Shown here one piece after another: positions 1-7,330 of a stretch of DNA of 7,812 nt. The stretch's first letter is position 1; each line of letters begins with the position of its first letter. The position numbers and the translations under genes are program-made. The notes under the pieces are model-generated. The model ran no database searches. It worked only from the letters and a program-made list of their open reading frames with translations, and had not been told where the DNA came from. This DNA is from Merdivivens faecigallinarum (GTDB taxonomy: Bacteria > Bacteroidota > Bacteroidia > Bacteroidales > UBA932): positions 1 to 7,812 of the forward strand of contig JADILY010000098.1 in the NCBI GenBank assembly GCA_017695055.1. The letters run 5' to 3'.

Positions 1-2063
1 ACATTCCCGCCGTATTCGGCATCCGCCCCATGACCGCCGAAAGACAGTTTTGACGTAACCTGCCCCGTCAGGACATTCAGATTATCCCTATAATTCCTGT
101 TGCGGACGGCCTTTTTCTTCTCGAACCAACCGGCATTTTCACGGCAAACATCCTTGAATCCCTCAACGGACAACGGCGAAACGAAAGCGAAGACCGCATT
201 GCCGGTCCGGTCCAGTTTTTCCGATATGAAATCCCGTATGGAGGCATAATCGAGACTATCCAGGGCCGAAAGCCTTTTCCTGGATGAAAACTCGGAGAAC
301 GGGTGCAGAAGGAAGTCCATGGTATCGGCGATTTCCCTGCATTCGGAACCGTCACCGTACTGCAAAAGCATGCGCTCCCGGGCCACATAATCCGCAAAGG
401 CCGCGGAATCGGCAGTGCGCTCGTTGATAAAAGCGTTCAGTCCCCTCCACAACACGTCCAGCGATGTTACGGGGCATTTTCCCGAAACAGTCAGATGATT
501 CAGTGCGAAATCGCATTCGAGAGTGATTCCATAGCATTCGAGCAACCTTTCGAACCGCCTGTAATCCATTCCGGAGACCGAATCGAGTTTCATAATGTCG
601 GAATAAAAGGCTCCGGCTCCCGGAGAGATGCCTGTATCTTCGGAATACCCTCCTTTGTAAAATATTGAGAAGGACACGGCTTCCGCTTCCGGGTCTTCCT
701 TATAATAGACTTTCAGCCCGTTTGAAAACGGAAGGACGGATGCTCCGGTCAGATGCTCGGTGCGGACAAGCCTTGCGGATATCCTTTGCGGGACAGCAGG
801 CAAAAGGGCCGTATCCGCCGTAAAGGGATCATTCATGACCGCCGGGGCTTCCGGAAGGGAGTCCCTCCGGGCGCAACCGCTCTTGAAAATTGCCGATGCG
901 TAACGGTTAAGGTAGTCCAGACCGAGGGTGTCGGACAAAGGTCTCGCAAGAAGATAGTCCCTCTCCTGAACGGAAGAAGCCAGGGACGTACCGTATATGA
1001 AGTTGCTCACGGCCCTGTCGGCCAGCTCTTTCCGGAGATTCCGGGCGCTAACGCCGAGAGTACCGCCGGAAAACGCCCGGTCGGCCATACGGTATTCTTC
1101 CATCGAAAAGCCCTCCGATTCCACGGTCTCCATCACTGCCTTCAGCATATCCTTAACAATGCACGTATCGGAAGAAGCCAGTCCGAGTCCGATACCGAGC
1201 ACGGAACCTGGGCCGCTTTCCCGGACGGAAACACTGTGCCACAACAGATTCAGCCCGTAGGATTCGGCCGCGAGGGACAATCTCCGGTCGATGGCCTCCG
1301 AGATGTACAGGTTCATACGTCCGCTAATCGGGACAATCACGGTATTCCTGAGTTTTTCCGGCAACGGCCTGAGCGGATACGATACCGTCACGACCGAAAA
1401 ATTCCCTGAATCTTCAATCCGCACGGTACCGGACATCTCCGGCCGCCCTGCCCCACGGCCTGTACTGCCACCAGTTTTCCTACTGCCGTCCGTTTTCCGT
1501 AAAGGCTCGTGCATGGACAGCAGGGAGACATGTTCTTCCACCCTGTCGGGGTCCACGTCGCCCGAAACTATCAGGGCCTGCCGCGAAAGAGGAAGGGCCG
1601 CATCGCGCGAAGCGATATTTACAAGCATCAGTATCGCCGAATCCGCTTCGGCCATCCCTGTTACGGGCATGTCGGTTATCCTGTAAATGCAGGCATCCCT
1701 GTCTTCCGTAAAGAACGACGAAGTCCCGACCGGGGCCCCGGCACAGGCAAGGAAAGCTGGGCCGAGGTTTCCCGGAAATGAATAAAGCCCGGTGGCGAAG
1801 GCACTTCCATGCCGCCCGTCCGGATTGACGGAAGGACCAAACGGTTTCTGGACCAGGATGAAATCGGCCATGCCCGCATCCGAATTGTCCGTGATTATGT
1901 AATAGGTAAGCCCGTTACCGAGCACGCCCTTTCTGAGATTAGGGGCATCGGGCAGCGTTTCCGGCCTTCCCGAATGCCTTTGCGCTCCTGCCGCAGGAGC
2001 AACCGCGGCTGAAAGGGCCAGCGAGGATACCATGCTGATTATTAAAAGTATTATTCTTGCCAT
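1..2063 (-). CDS. Exported M16 (insulinase-fold) pseudopeptidase, partial (3' end beyond left edge)
   Basis: The frame is open from the ATG at 2063 to the left edge, giving 687 complete codons; I read it codon by codon and found no stop. The N-terminus is a signal peptide (hydrophobic residues 4-26, likely cut after AGA-27). Residues 37-57 (LPDAP, NGLTYYI) match the start of large Bacteroidota M16 proteins. A second M16-type start lies at 448 (NGLKVYYKED), followed by FYKGGYSED. The region around 330-420 (FSMEEYR, ERDYLL) resembles the second M16 domain. Where active members have HxxEH followed by NGT..FPG, this protein reads GSAFATGLYSFPG (86-98), with no HxxEH. The stretch that should carry the third ligand (a Glu in ERGVI..E) is missing: LVNIAS (148) runs almost directly into ALIVSGDVDPD (163). 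It is therefore predicted to be a non-catalytic periplasmic or envelope protein, perhaps a partner of an active M16. About 200 more residues would be expected off the edge. The frame is intact, so it is not called a pseudogene. Confidence 0.85.
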   Translation of the reverse strand, partial: MARIILLIISMVSSLALSAAVAPAAGAQRHSGRPETLPDAPNLRKGVLGNGLTYYIITDNSDAGMADFILVQKPFGPSVNPDGRHGSAFATGLYSFPGNLGPAFLACAGAPVGTSSFFTEDRDACIYRITDMPVTGMAEADSAILMLVNIASRDAALPLSRQALIVSGDVDPDRVEEHVSLLSMHEPLRKTDGSRKTGGSTGRGAGRPEMSGTVRIEDSGNFSVVTVSYPLRPLPEKLRNTVIVPISGRMNLYISEAIDRRLSLAAESYGLNLLWHSVSVRESGPGSVLGIGLGLASSDTCIVKDMLKAVMETVESEGFSMEEYRMADRAFSGGTLGVSARNLRKELADRAVSNFIYGTSLASSVQERDYLLARPLSDTLGLDYLNRYASAIFKSGCARRDSLPEAPAVMNDPFTADTALLPAVPQRISARLVRTEHLTGASVLPFSNGLKVYYKEDPEAEAVSFSIFYKGGYSEDTGISPGAGAFYSDIMKLDSVSGMDYRRFERLLECYGITLECDFALNHLTVSGKCPVTSLDVLWRGLNAFINERTADSAAFADYVARERMLLQYGDGSECREIADTMDFLLHPFSEFSSRKRLSALDSLDYASIRDFISEKLDRTGNAVFAFVSPLSVEGFKDVCRENAGWFEKKKAVRNRNYRDNLNVLTGQVTSKLSFGGHGADAEYGGN

Positions 2064-2275
2064 CTCTTACGTTCAAACTGGACGGCAAATATACTGTTTT
2101 TTGTCTTTACGGGAAAGAAGGACACGGCCGAAACGCCTCCGTGACAAATTTTTCGGGATTTTTCAGAATATTTTTTTTGCGTATTTGTGTTTTTTCACGA
2201 AATTTGCAGGATTGCATTTTGCATTTCGTTCATATTAATCATTGACTTAGAAAATTGACAGTAAAATTATTGAAG
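2064..2275. other. AT-rich divergent intergenic region
   Basis: This 212-base gap separates the leftward M16-like gene from the rightward TPR-U32 pair and should hold both promoters. The leftward promoter is clear. For the rightward one I see no perfect TAnnTTTG. The best candidate is TATTTGTG at 2182-2189, one mismatch from consensus, with a T-run near 2159-2163 in the -33 position; this would give a leader of roughly 80 bases. The part nearest the TPR gene has a triple TTGCA/TGCATTT reiteration at about 2203-2226 of no known meaning. No RNA gene, terminator or small ORF is supported here. Confidence 0.5.
2086..2116 (-). promoter_or_regulatory. Bacteroidota-type promoter for the M16-like gene
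   Basis: On the minus strand, TATATTTG (2093 to 2086) fits the Bacteroidota -7 consensus TAnnTTTG exactly. Nineteen bases upstream is TTTC (2116 to 2113), one base from the -33 TTTG box. Transcription would start near 2078-2080, giving a 5' leader of about 15-20 bases before the ATG at 2063. The purine run just before that ATG (GTAAGAG) is a weak ribosome binding site. This comes from motif matching only. Confidence 0.6.
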
Positions 2276-3217
2276 ATGAAGAAAATCATTATCCTTGCCT
2301 TTGCGGCACTGCTTTCCGCCGGCATAGCTTCGGCGCAGACAATGGAAGAAGCAATCGACCTTTACAACACAGGAAGCACAATGCTCGGTACAGGTGACAA
2401 CAAAGGCGCATTGAATTATTTCGAACAGGCTCTCACTATGGGAGAAACCATAGGGCCGGAAGCAACGGAGCTTATAAGCAATTGCAAGGACATCATTCCA
2501 AAGCTGCACCTCCAGATAGCAAAGGATTATGTAGAAGCACAGAATACCGACATGGCCGTGGCTGAAATCGAAAAGACCATCGCCCTTGCAGGCCAGTACG
2601 GCGAGACCGAAACCATACAGGAAGCGAACGAACTCCTTCCACAGATACTGTTGCAGAACGCCGGCAGACTGCTTAATTCAAAACAGTATACCGAAGCGGC
2701 AGAAGCTTATAAGGCCGTAATAGAAGTACAGCCTGACAATGCCACGGCATGGCTGAGGATGGGATTGGCATACAGGGGAGCCAACAATAACGAAGCTGCC
2801 GTAGATGCCCTCCTTAAAGCCGGAGAGCTTGGCCAGACCAAAGAAGCGAACAAGCAGCTGTCCACCCTCTACCTTCTCGAAGCTGTAAAACACCAGAAAG
2901 CGAAAAACTGGGCCGGAGTAATCGAAAACGCCGAACTTTCAGCATCTTACGAAGACAATTACAATGCACAGCAGCTCATCGGAGTAGCGGCACTGCAACT
3001 CGGACAGTATGAAAAAGCCATTTCCGGTTTTGAAAATTATCTGGCATTGCAGCCTAACGCAAAGAACAAGAACCAGATGTACTATTATATCGCCACAGCG
3101 TACAACAGCATGGGCAACAAAGACATGGCATGCACTTACTTCAAGATGATCATGGATGACCCTCAGCTTGGCGAATATGCTACGCACATGGTGAAAAACG
3201 AGCTCAAGTGCGCATAG
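2276..3217 (+). CDS. Exported tetratricopeptide-repeat protein
   Basis: This 313-residue protein consists of a signal peptide followed almost entirely by TPR-like helices. The signal peptide is MKK plus a hydrophobic core ending ASA-Q at residues 20-21, so the mature protein should be periplasmic or outer-membrane associated. There is no lipobox cysteine. TPR-type pairs appear at about 22-55 (ALNYFEQAL), 123-156 (AAEAYKAVIEVQPDNATAW), 157-190 (GLAYRG..EAAVDALLKAG), 229-262 (EKAISGFENYLALQPNA) and 265-298 (YYIATAYNSMGNKDMA). There is no catalytic domain, so a scaffolding or protein-binding role is inferred and the partner is unknown. I chose the ATG at 2276 because it places MKK directly before the hydrophobic core; an in-frame TTG at 2255 would add seven residues and has no good ribosome site. 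A U32 gene follows after 12 bases, suggesting cotranscription. Confidence 0.85.
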   Translation: MKKIIILAFAALLSAGIASAQTMEEAIDLYNTGSTMLGTGDNKGALNYFEQALTMGETIGPEATELISNCKDIIPKLHLQIAKDYVEAQNTDMAVAEIEKTIALAGQYGETETIQEANELLPQILLQNAGRLLNSKQYTEAAEAYKAVIEVQPDNATAWLRMGLAYRGANNNEAAVDALLKAGELGQTKEANKQLSTLYLLEAVKHQKAKNWAGVIENAELSASYEDNYNAQQLIGVAALQLGQYEKAISGFENYLALQPNAKNKNQMYYYIATAYNSMGNKDMACTYFKMIMDDPQLGEYATHMVKNELKCA

Positions 3218-3229
3218 GGGATTTTTGAG

Positions 3230-5137
3230 ATGCAAGTGGAACTCGAACTCCTTGCACCTGCAAGAAACAAGGAAATCGGCATCGCGGCCATAGACTGCGG
3301 TGCCGATGCCGTTTACATGGCCGGGCCGGCCTTCGGGGCCAGGGCGAATGCAGGCAACGGGGTCGAGGACATCGAGGCCGCATGCAGACATGCGCATAAA
3401 TTCGGGGCAAGGGTATACGTCACCGTAAACACCATACTTTACGACAATGAATTGCAGGAGGCATTCTCCCTTATGGAACAATGCAGGGAGGCCGGGTGCG
3501 ACGCCTTCATCATACAGGACATGGCAATCCCGGCACATTTTTCCGGAAGGAAGGATTTTCCCCCGCTTTTCGCCTCGACACAATGCGCGATAAGGACTCC
3601 GGAGCAGGCCAGATGGCTGGAAAGCATGGGCCTGAGCCGCCTCATACTTGAAAGGGAGCTGAGCCTTGAGGAAGTCAGGGCCATACGCAAGGCCGTATCC
3701 GCCGACCTGGAGTTTTTCGTACACGGAGCGCTCTGCGTATGTTACAGCGGCAACTGCTACCTTTCCGAACACCTTGCCGGCAGGAGCGCAAACAGGGGCG
3801 AATGCATCCAGGCCTGCCGCTCAAGGTACGACCTGACAGACAGCACGGGCAGAATCATAGTAAAGGACAAGGCCCTGCTGTCACTGAAAGACCTGTCGCT
3901 GATAGACAGGCTGGAAGACCTCGCCGATGCCGGAATCACATCTTTCAAGATAGAAGGCCGCCTGAAAAACATATCCTACGTCAAAAATACTGTCAAAGCC
4001 TACAGCGAAGCCCTCGACAGGATGATATCATCACACGAAGGGTTCCGCAGGCAGTCTTTCGGAAAGGTCTCCGGAGGCTTCATCCCCGATCTGGACAAGA
4101 CGTTCAACCGGGGCTACACCGAACTCGCATTGGACTGGGGCAGGGGGAACAAGGGAACGGACCGCAACTGGAATTCCATGGACAACGCTACCGCAATCGG
4201 AGAAAGAATCGGAAAAGCGGAAAGTGTCGCGAGGAAGGGAGATTCCATGCAGGTACGCATCGCCGGCAAAACGCCTCTGCATAACGGGGACGGGCTTTGC
4301 TTCATCGGAGCATCCGGAGTTACCGGTTTCAGGGCTGATGTCTGCCAGGGCAACCTCGTAACTGCAAAATACACGGAAGGACTTCGCAAGGGGACCGAGA
4401 TATACAGGAACTACGACACCGTTTTCGAGAAAGAGATTGAAAACAATTGTCCTCCAAGGCTTTTGAAAGTAAAAACGTCGATAAGGATAACCGGAGGCCC
4501 CTGCGGAGGCACGGAAGAAAACGGAAAATACGGAATCACCGCCACGGCTCTGTGCGAGAACGGACAAACGGCGACAACAGTACTGGAAGGGGAATACGGG
4601 AAAGCCGCTAACCGCAGCCTCATGGAAGAAAATTTCCGCAAGCAAATCCGCAAGACTTCGGGGATTTACAGTTTCAGCCTCGAAAATCTGGCATGCGCCG
4701 GCGATATGCCGTTCGTACCGGCATCATCGATAAACTCCATCAGAAGGGCCCTTGCCGAAAAACTTTCCCTTGAAACATCCCGGACACCGGAAGACCAGGG
4801 CCGGGGAATATCCACACAGGCGCCCGCATATCCGGAGAGCACCCCGGAATACGCGGCCGGCATGGAATACAAGGCCAATTGCTCCAATGCCGTGGCCGCC
4901 GGCATATACGGAAAGGCATGGGGGCACAGGCCCGAACCGGCCTACGAAATCACCCACAGGGACGGAGCGGAACTAATGAGAACCCGGTATTGCATAAAAA
5001 GGGAACTCGGAATATGCCCAAAACACGGAGGAAAACTCCCGTCAGATATCACAGGAGACCTCTTTCTTACAAACAACGGGCGCAGACTCCGCCTGAGCTT
5101 CGACTGCACCCGCTGTGAAATGATTGTGACTTCCTGA
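3230..5137 (+). CDS. U32 family protein, long RlhA/TrhP-like type (putative Fe-S RNA hydroxylation factor)
   Basis: This 635-residue cytosolic protein opens with ELLAPARNKE and a TIM-barrel-like U32 domain (about 1-300). The U32 signature is complete: EFFVHGALCVCYSGNCYLS (161-179), then GRSANRGECIQAC (184-196). Cysteines 169, 176, 192 and 196 are candidate cluster ligands. FKIEGRLKN (239-247) is another family motif. The C-terminal part contains RTRYCIKRELGICPKH (584-599) and FDCTRCEM (624-631), a second cysteine-rich set typical of long U32 proteins. The family is labelled peptidase or collagenase for historical reasons. Characterised E. coli members instead hydroxylate RNA: RlhA (YdcP, about 650 aa) acts on C2501 of 23S rRNA, and TrhP (YegQ, shorter) acts on tRNA wobble uridine using prephenate. 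The length favours the RlhA-like class, but the substrate cannot be read from sequence. The start has a GGGGA run at 3217-3221, overlapping the upstream stop, about 8 bases ahead. Confidence 0.9.
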   Translation: MQVELELLAPARNKEIGIAAIDCGADAVYMAGPAFGARANAGNGVEDIEAACRHAHKFGARVYVTVNTILYDNELQEAFSLMEQCREAGCDAFIIQDMAIPAHFSGRKDFPPLFASTQCAIRTPEQARWLESMGLSRLILERELSLEEVRAIRKAVSADLEFFVHGALCVCYSGNCYLSEHLAGRSANRGECIQACRSRYDLTDSTGRIIVKDKALLSLKDLSLIDRLEDLADAGITSFKIEGRLKNISYVKNTVKAYSEALDRMISSHEGFRRQSFGKVSGGFIPDLDKTFNRGYTELALDWGRGNKGTDRNWNSMDNATAIGERIGKAESVARKGDSMQVRIAGKTPLHNGDGLCFIGASGVTGFRADVCQGNLVTAKYTEGLRKGTEIYRNYDTVFEKEIENNCPPRLLKVKTSIRITGGPCGGTEENGKYGITATALCENGQTATTVLEGEYGKAANRSLMEENFRKQIRKTSGIYSFSLENLACAGDMPFVPASSINSIRRALAEKLSLETSRTPEDQGRGISTQAPAYPESTPEYAAGMEYKANCSNAVAAGIYGKAWGHRPEPAYEITHRDGAELMRTRYCIKRELGICPKHGGKLPSDITGDLFLTNNGRRLRLSFDCTRCEMIVTS

Positions 5138-5160
5138 ACCGGGGACTCCCCCGGAAAAGG
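5133..5160. terminator. GC hairpin between convergent genes, possible terminator
   Basis: CCGGGG (5139-5144) pairs with CCCCGG (5149-5154) across the four-base loop ACTC. The stem may extend through CCT (5133-5135) with AGG (5158-5160). It lies just after the U32 stop (5135-5137) and before the pepC stop (5176-5178), so it could serve both strands. Neither side has a proper T-tract, so it is not a classical intrinsic terminator. Confidence 0.35.
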
Positions 5161-5175
5161 ACTTAGAACAGCTTA

Positions 5176-6576
5176 TTACATCTCAGGAACAAACATAGGA
5201 TCCCAAGGCGGCAGTTTTATTGGCTGCTGCTTCATCATCTCCATGACATCCTCCGGCACGAACTGCTTCTCGACCACTACTCTGAACATGTATTCGTCAA
5301 ACCACTCGTCGGTCATGATGAGCTTGCCCTGATAACCGGCTGCCGGGCCCCAGCTGTTTTCCACCATCCATTTTACCGGATTGCCGTTTTCATCTATGTC
5401 TACGGCGATGAGTGTCATGGCATGCGTACTTCCCGAATCGTATGTGCGTATCCTCTCGGCCTTGTCCATCCCGAAATCGGTCCCGAGAAGGGAAGAATAA
5501 TCATAGTTGTCGAGATTGAGTGTTCCGCGGCGGGAATCGAGGAATTTTCCGACATCGCAGGAGAAATACATCGCGCATCCGCCTTTGATGGAAGCTATGG
5601 CCATTTCCTTTATCTTCTCTATCGGCAGATTGACAAACAGCCAGTTATGTCCGTCATAGACATGGCGGTCGTACTCTATCTCATACACCTTTCCATATTC
5701 GCGGGAAGGGTCGTTCATCACCATGATATAATTGTCCTCAAGGTCTTCCCCGATATATTCGTCATAGAACGACTTAGGGGTATACTCTTTGGTACTCAGC
5801 AGATTGCCATTCTTATCCCACATGGACCACTCGAAAGAAACAGGAGGTTCCCCGAGAAAATACACGAGCATGCGGTATACTTCCGAAAGCATTTCTTCCT
5901 TGCGGTTCTCCAAAGCCTTCTCCTTCATTCCGGCATTTTCGCGGATTTCCAAGGCATACTCACGGAGCTTGCGCTTGATGAGGCCTGCCATCTGCGAAGT
6001 ATTGTTGGCGGAATACGTCTCCGGCATCACTTCTGCCGGCACCATGCCGTATTTCATAATCAGGTTGCTTACTCCCGTAAACTGACCTCCGTCGCTGAGC
6101 GGGTTTCTGAGCAGCCAGTCGACGGTCCTGTCATCCCAAGGAAGGTCGCGGGTATCTATTATCGCCTGAAGGAAAAGGTTCGATTTTTCCAGCTGGTCAT
6201 AAAAGAACAGATAGTTCTGAGACAGGTAGAAATCCCCGAGGTCGTATTTTTCTATCATTTTGGCTCTCAAGACGTTCAGACCAGTAAAGAGCCAGCATCT
6301 GCCGGAACTTTTCTGGTCGGTGATTCCCTCTGTCCTGACAACGTCCGAAAAATGGGTGTCCATCATTGCCAGATTCTCGGCATTTACAGCCACGGCCGAC
6401 AGCGGATTGGAAGCAAGCGCGTTCCTGACAGCCTTCTGCTCAGGGGTTCCTGAATAACCTTCGCTTATGCGTGAAAGCATTTCGGGGGTAATCCCGCCAT
6501 TCCCGTTCTGAGCATAAGCCATCCCGCCCGAAAATGCGAGGGCGGACAAAACAAAAAACGAAAAGATTTTATTCAT
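5176..6576 (-). CDS. pepC: Exported C1B cysteine peptidase, PepC/bleomycin hydrolase family
   Basis: This 466-residue papain-fold peptidase has an N-terminal signal peptide (hydrophobic core about 4-20, likely cut at AYA-Q, residues 21-23), placing it in the periplasm or outside the cell. All catalytic residues are present in C1B context: oxyanion Gln88 and nucleophile Cys94 in TDQKSSGRCWLF, His385 in GSTHAMTL, and Asn407 in VENSWG. Other family landmarks are LSQNYLFFYDQLEK (118-131), DGGQ (162-165) and PWDPM near the C-terminus. Family members cleave N-terminal residues from peptides as hexameric barrels, with the C-terminal arm lying in the active-site cleft. Here the usual PWDPMGALA-like end is PWDPMFVPEM, so the arm differs. 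The mature length (about 443) is normal. The gene begins 13 bases after the trmB stop with no evident ribosome site or clear promoter, so readthrough from trmB is likely. Probable role: breakdown of peptides outside the cytoplasm. Confidence 0.92.
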   Translation of the reverse strand: MNKIFSFFVLSALAFSGGMAYAQNGNGGITPEMLSRISEGYSGTPEQKAVRNALASNPLSAVAVNAENLAMMDTHFSDVVRTEGITDQKSSGRCWLFTGLNVLRAKMIEKYDLGDFYLSQNYLFFYDQLEKSNLFLQAIIDTRDLPWDDRTVDWLLRNPLSDGGQFTGVSNLIMKYGMVPAEVMPETYSANNTSQMAGLIKRKLREYALEIRENAGMKEKALENRKEEMLSEVYRMLVYFLGEPPVSFEWSMWDKNGNLLSTKEYTPKSFYDEYIGEDLEDNYIMVMNDPSREYGKVYEIEYDRHVYDGHNWLFVNLPIEKIKEMAIASIKGGCAMYFSCDVGKFLDSRRGTLNLDNYDYSSLLGTDFGMDKAERIRTYDSGSTHAMTLIAVDIDENGNPVKWMVENSWGPAAGYQGKLIMTDEWFDEYMFRVVVEKQFVPEDVMEMMKQQPIKLPPWDPMFVPEM

Positions 6577-6589
6577 AACTCAAAAACTA

Positions 6590-7330
6590 TTAAAATTTTA
6601 TTCTGACATGCCTTGCAGCCGCATCGCTCCCGTCCCAGTCGGGAGGAGAACATAGCGGGACACCACCTTCCAGACGGAAGGCCAGATAATTGATCGGCAC
6701 TCCCAATCTGAGATAATGCGACTCATAAAATGTTTTTATCGAAAGTTCGCCGTCCGGCTCTCCATGGGAATACAGGTCCCCGATATCTGCAACCACCGGA
6801 AGCCCGTTATGCGCAACGAGGGCCTTCGTATACGAATACAGGTATTCGCTGTCCGTCTTCAAGTGGACGATGCCTCCGGGAGGCATGATTTTCCTGTAAC
6901 GTTCGAGAAACAGCGGGGAAGTCAGTCTTCTGCGCTCCTTGTTAATCTGCGGGTCGGCAAAAGTTATCCATATCTCCGATATCTCCCCGGGAGCGAAAAC
7001 CGAGTCTATGAACTCTATGCGCGTGCGGACGAATCCCGCATTTGGCAAAGAATGCTCCGTGACGTACTTGGCCCCTTTCCAAAGACGGGCGCCCTTAATG
7101 TCCATCCCGATATAATTCACCTGCGGATTCTTCTGCGCAAGTCCGACGGTATATTCGCCTTTTCCGCAACCGAGTTCCATAACTATAGGATTGGAATTGT
7201 GGAAAAACTCCTCCCCCCACCTGCCTTTCAGACGATAATCACGGCCGAGGACCTCTTCCGTAGCCGGCTGCACCAGGCATGGGAAAGTCTCGTTTTCCCT
7301 GAATTTTCTCAATTTGTCCTTTCCGCTCAT
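6590..7330 (-). CDS. trmB: tRNA (guanine-N7-)-methyltransferase TrmB
   Basis: This 246-residue SAM-dependent methyltransferase makes m7G46 in the tRNA variable loop. Motif I is VMELGCGKGEYTVGLA (50-65). The acidic end of strand 2 is in YIGMDIKGARLWKGA (73-87). The TrmB signature is ITFADPQINKERRRLTSP (122-139), matching the DPQ form found in this phylum rather than the PDPWPKKRH form of E. coli. HLKTDSEYL (156-164) and TFYESHYLRLGVPINYL (200-216) complete the fold. FADP in place of the usual FPDP is a small departure. I chose the ATG at 7330 because a good purine-rich site (GGAGGAGAG) directly precedes it and the family motifs start soon after; an in-frame ATG at 7414 would add 28 unlike residues inside the upstream gene. 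The ATG overlaps the upstream stop as ATGA, suggesting translational coupling. Confidence 0.93.
   Translation of the reverse strand: MSGKDKLRKFRENETFPCLVQPATEEVLGRDYRLKGRWGEEFFHNSNPIVMELGCGKGEYTVGLAQKNPQVNYIGMDIKGARLWKGAKYVTEHSLPNAGFVRTRIEFIDSVFAPGEISEIWITFADPQINKERRRLTSPLFLERYRKIMPPGGIVHLKTDSEYLYSYTKALVAHNGLPVVADIGDLYSHGEPDGELSIKTFYESHYLRLGVPINYLAFRLEGGVPLCSPPDWDGSDAAARHVRIKF

Noticed and set aside
77..537. Short open frames on both strands near the left edge
   Set aside because: They overlap the continuous M16-like frame, which matches the region between M16 domains 3 and 4.
753..1409. Plus-strand open frame of 218 codons inside the M16-like region
   Set aside because: The minus strand carries a continuous 687-codon M16 frame with recognisable motifs; the plus-strand product has no signal, domain or ribosome site.
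1..2063. Calling the M16-like gene a pseudogene
   Set aside because: No frameshift or internal stop was found over 687 codons, and the signal peptide and promoter are intact; loss of catalytic residues alone points to a pseudoenzyme.
2203..2226. Short TTGCA/TGCATTT reiterations upstream of the TPR gene
   Set aside because: Units are only 5-7 bases in AT-rich DNA, so chance is a sufficient explanation without comparative data.
2255..2275. Earlier TTG start for the TPR protein
   Set aside because: It would put seven extra residues ahead of a textbook MKK signal peptide; ATG 2276 is the better start.
2939..3772. Minus-strand open frame of 277 codons spanning the TPR-U32 junction
   Set aside because: It is antisense to two well-supported genes and its translation is cysteine-rich without any recognisable family.
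5422..6453. Plus-strand open frame of 343 codons antisense to the C1B peptidase gene
   Set aside because: It lies wholly inside a clear family gene on the other strand, has no family motif, and is explained by codon bias of the true gene.
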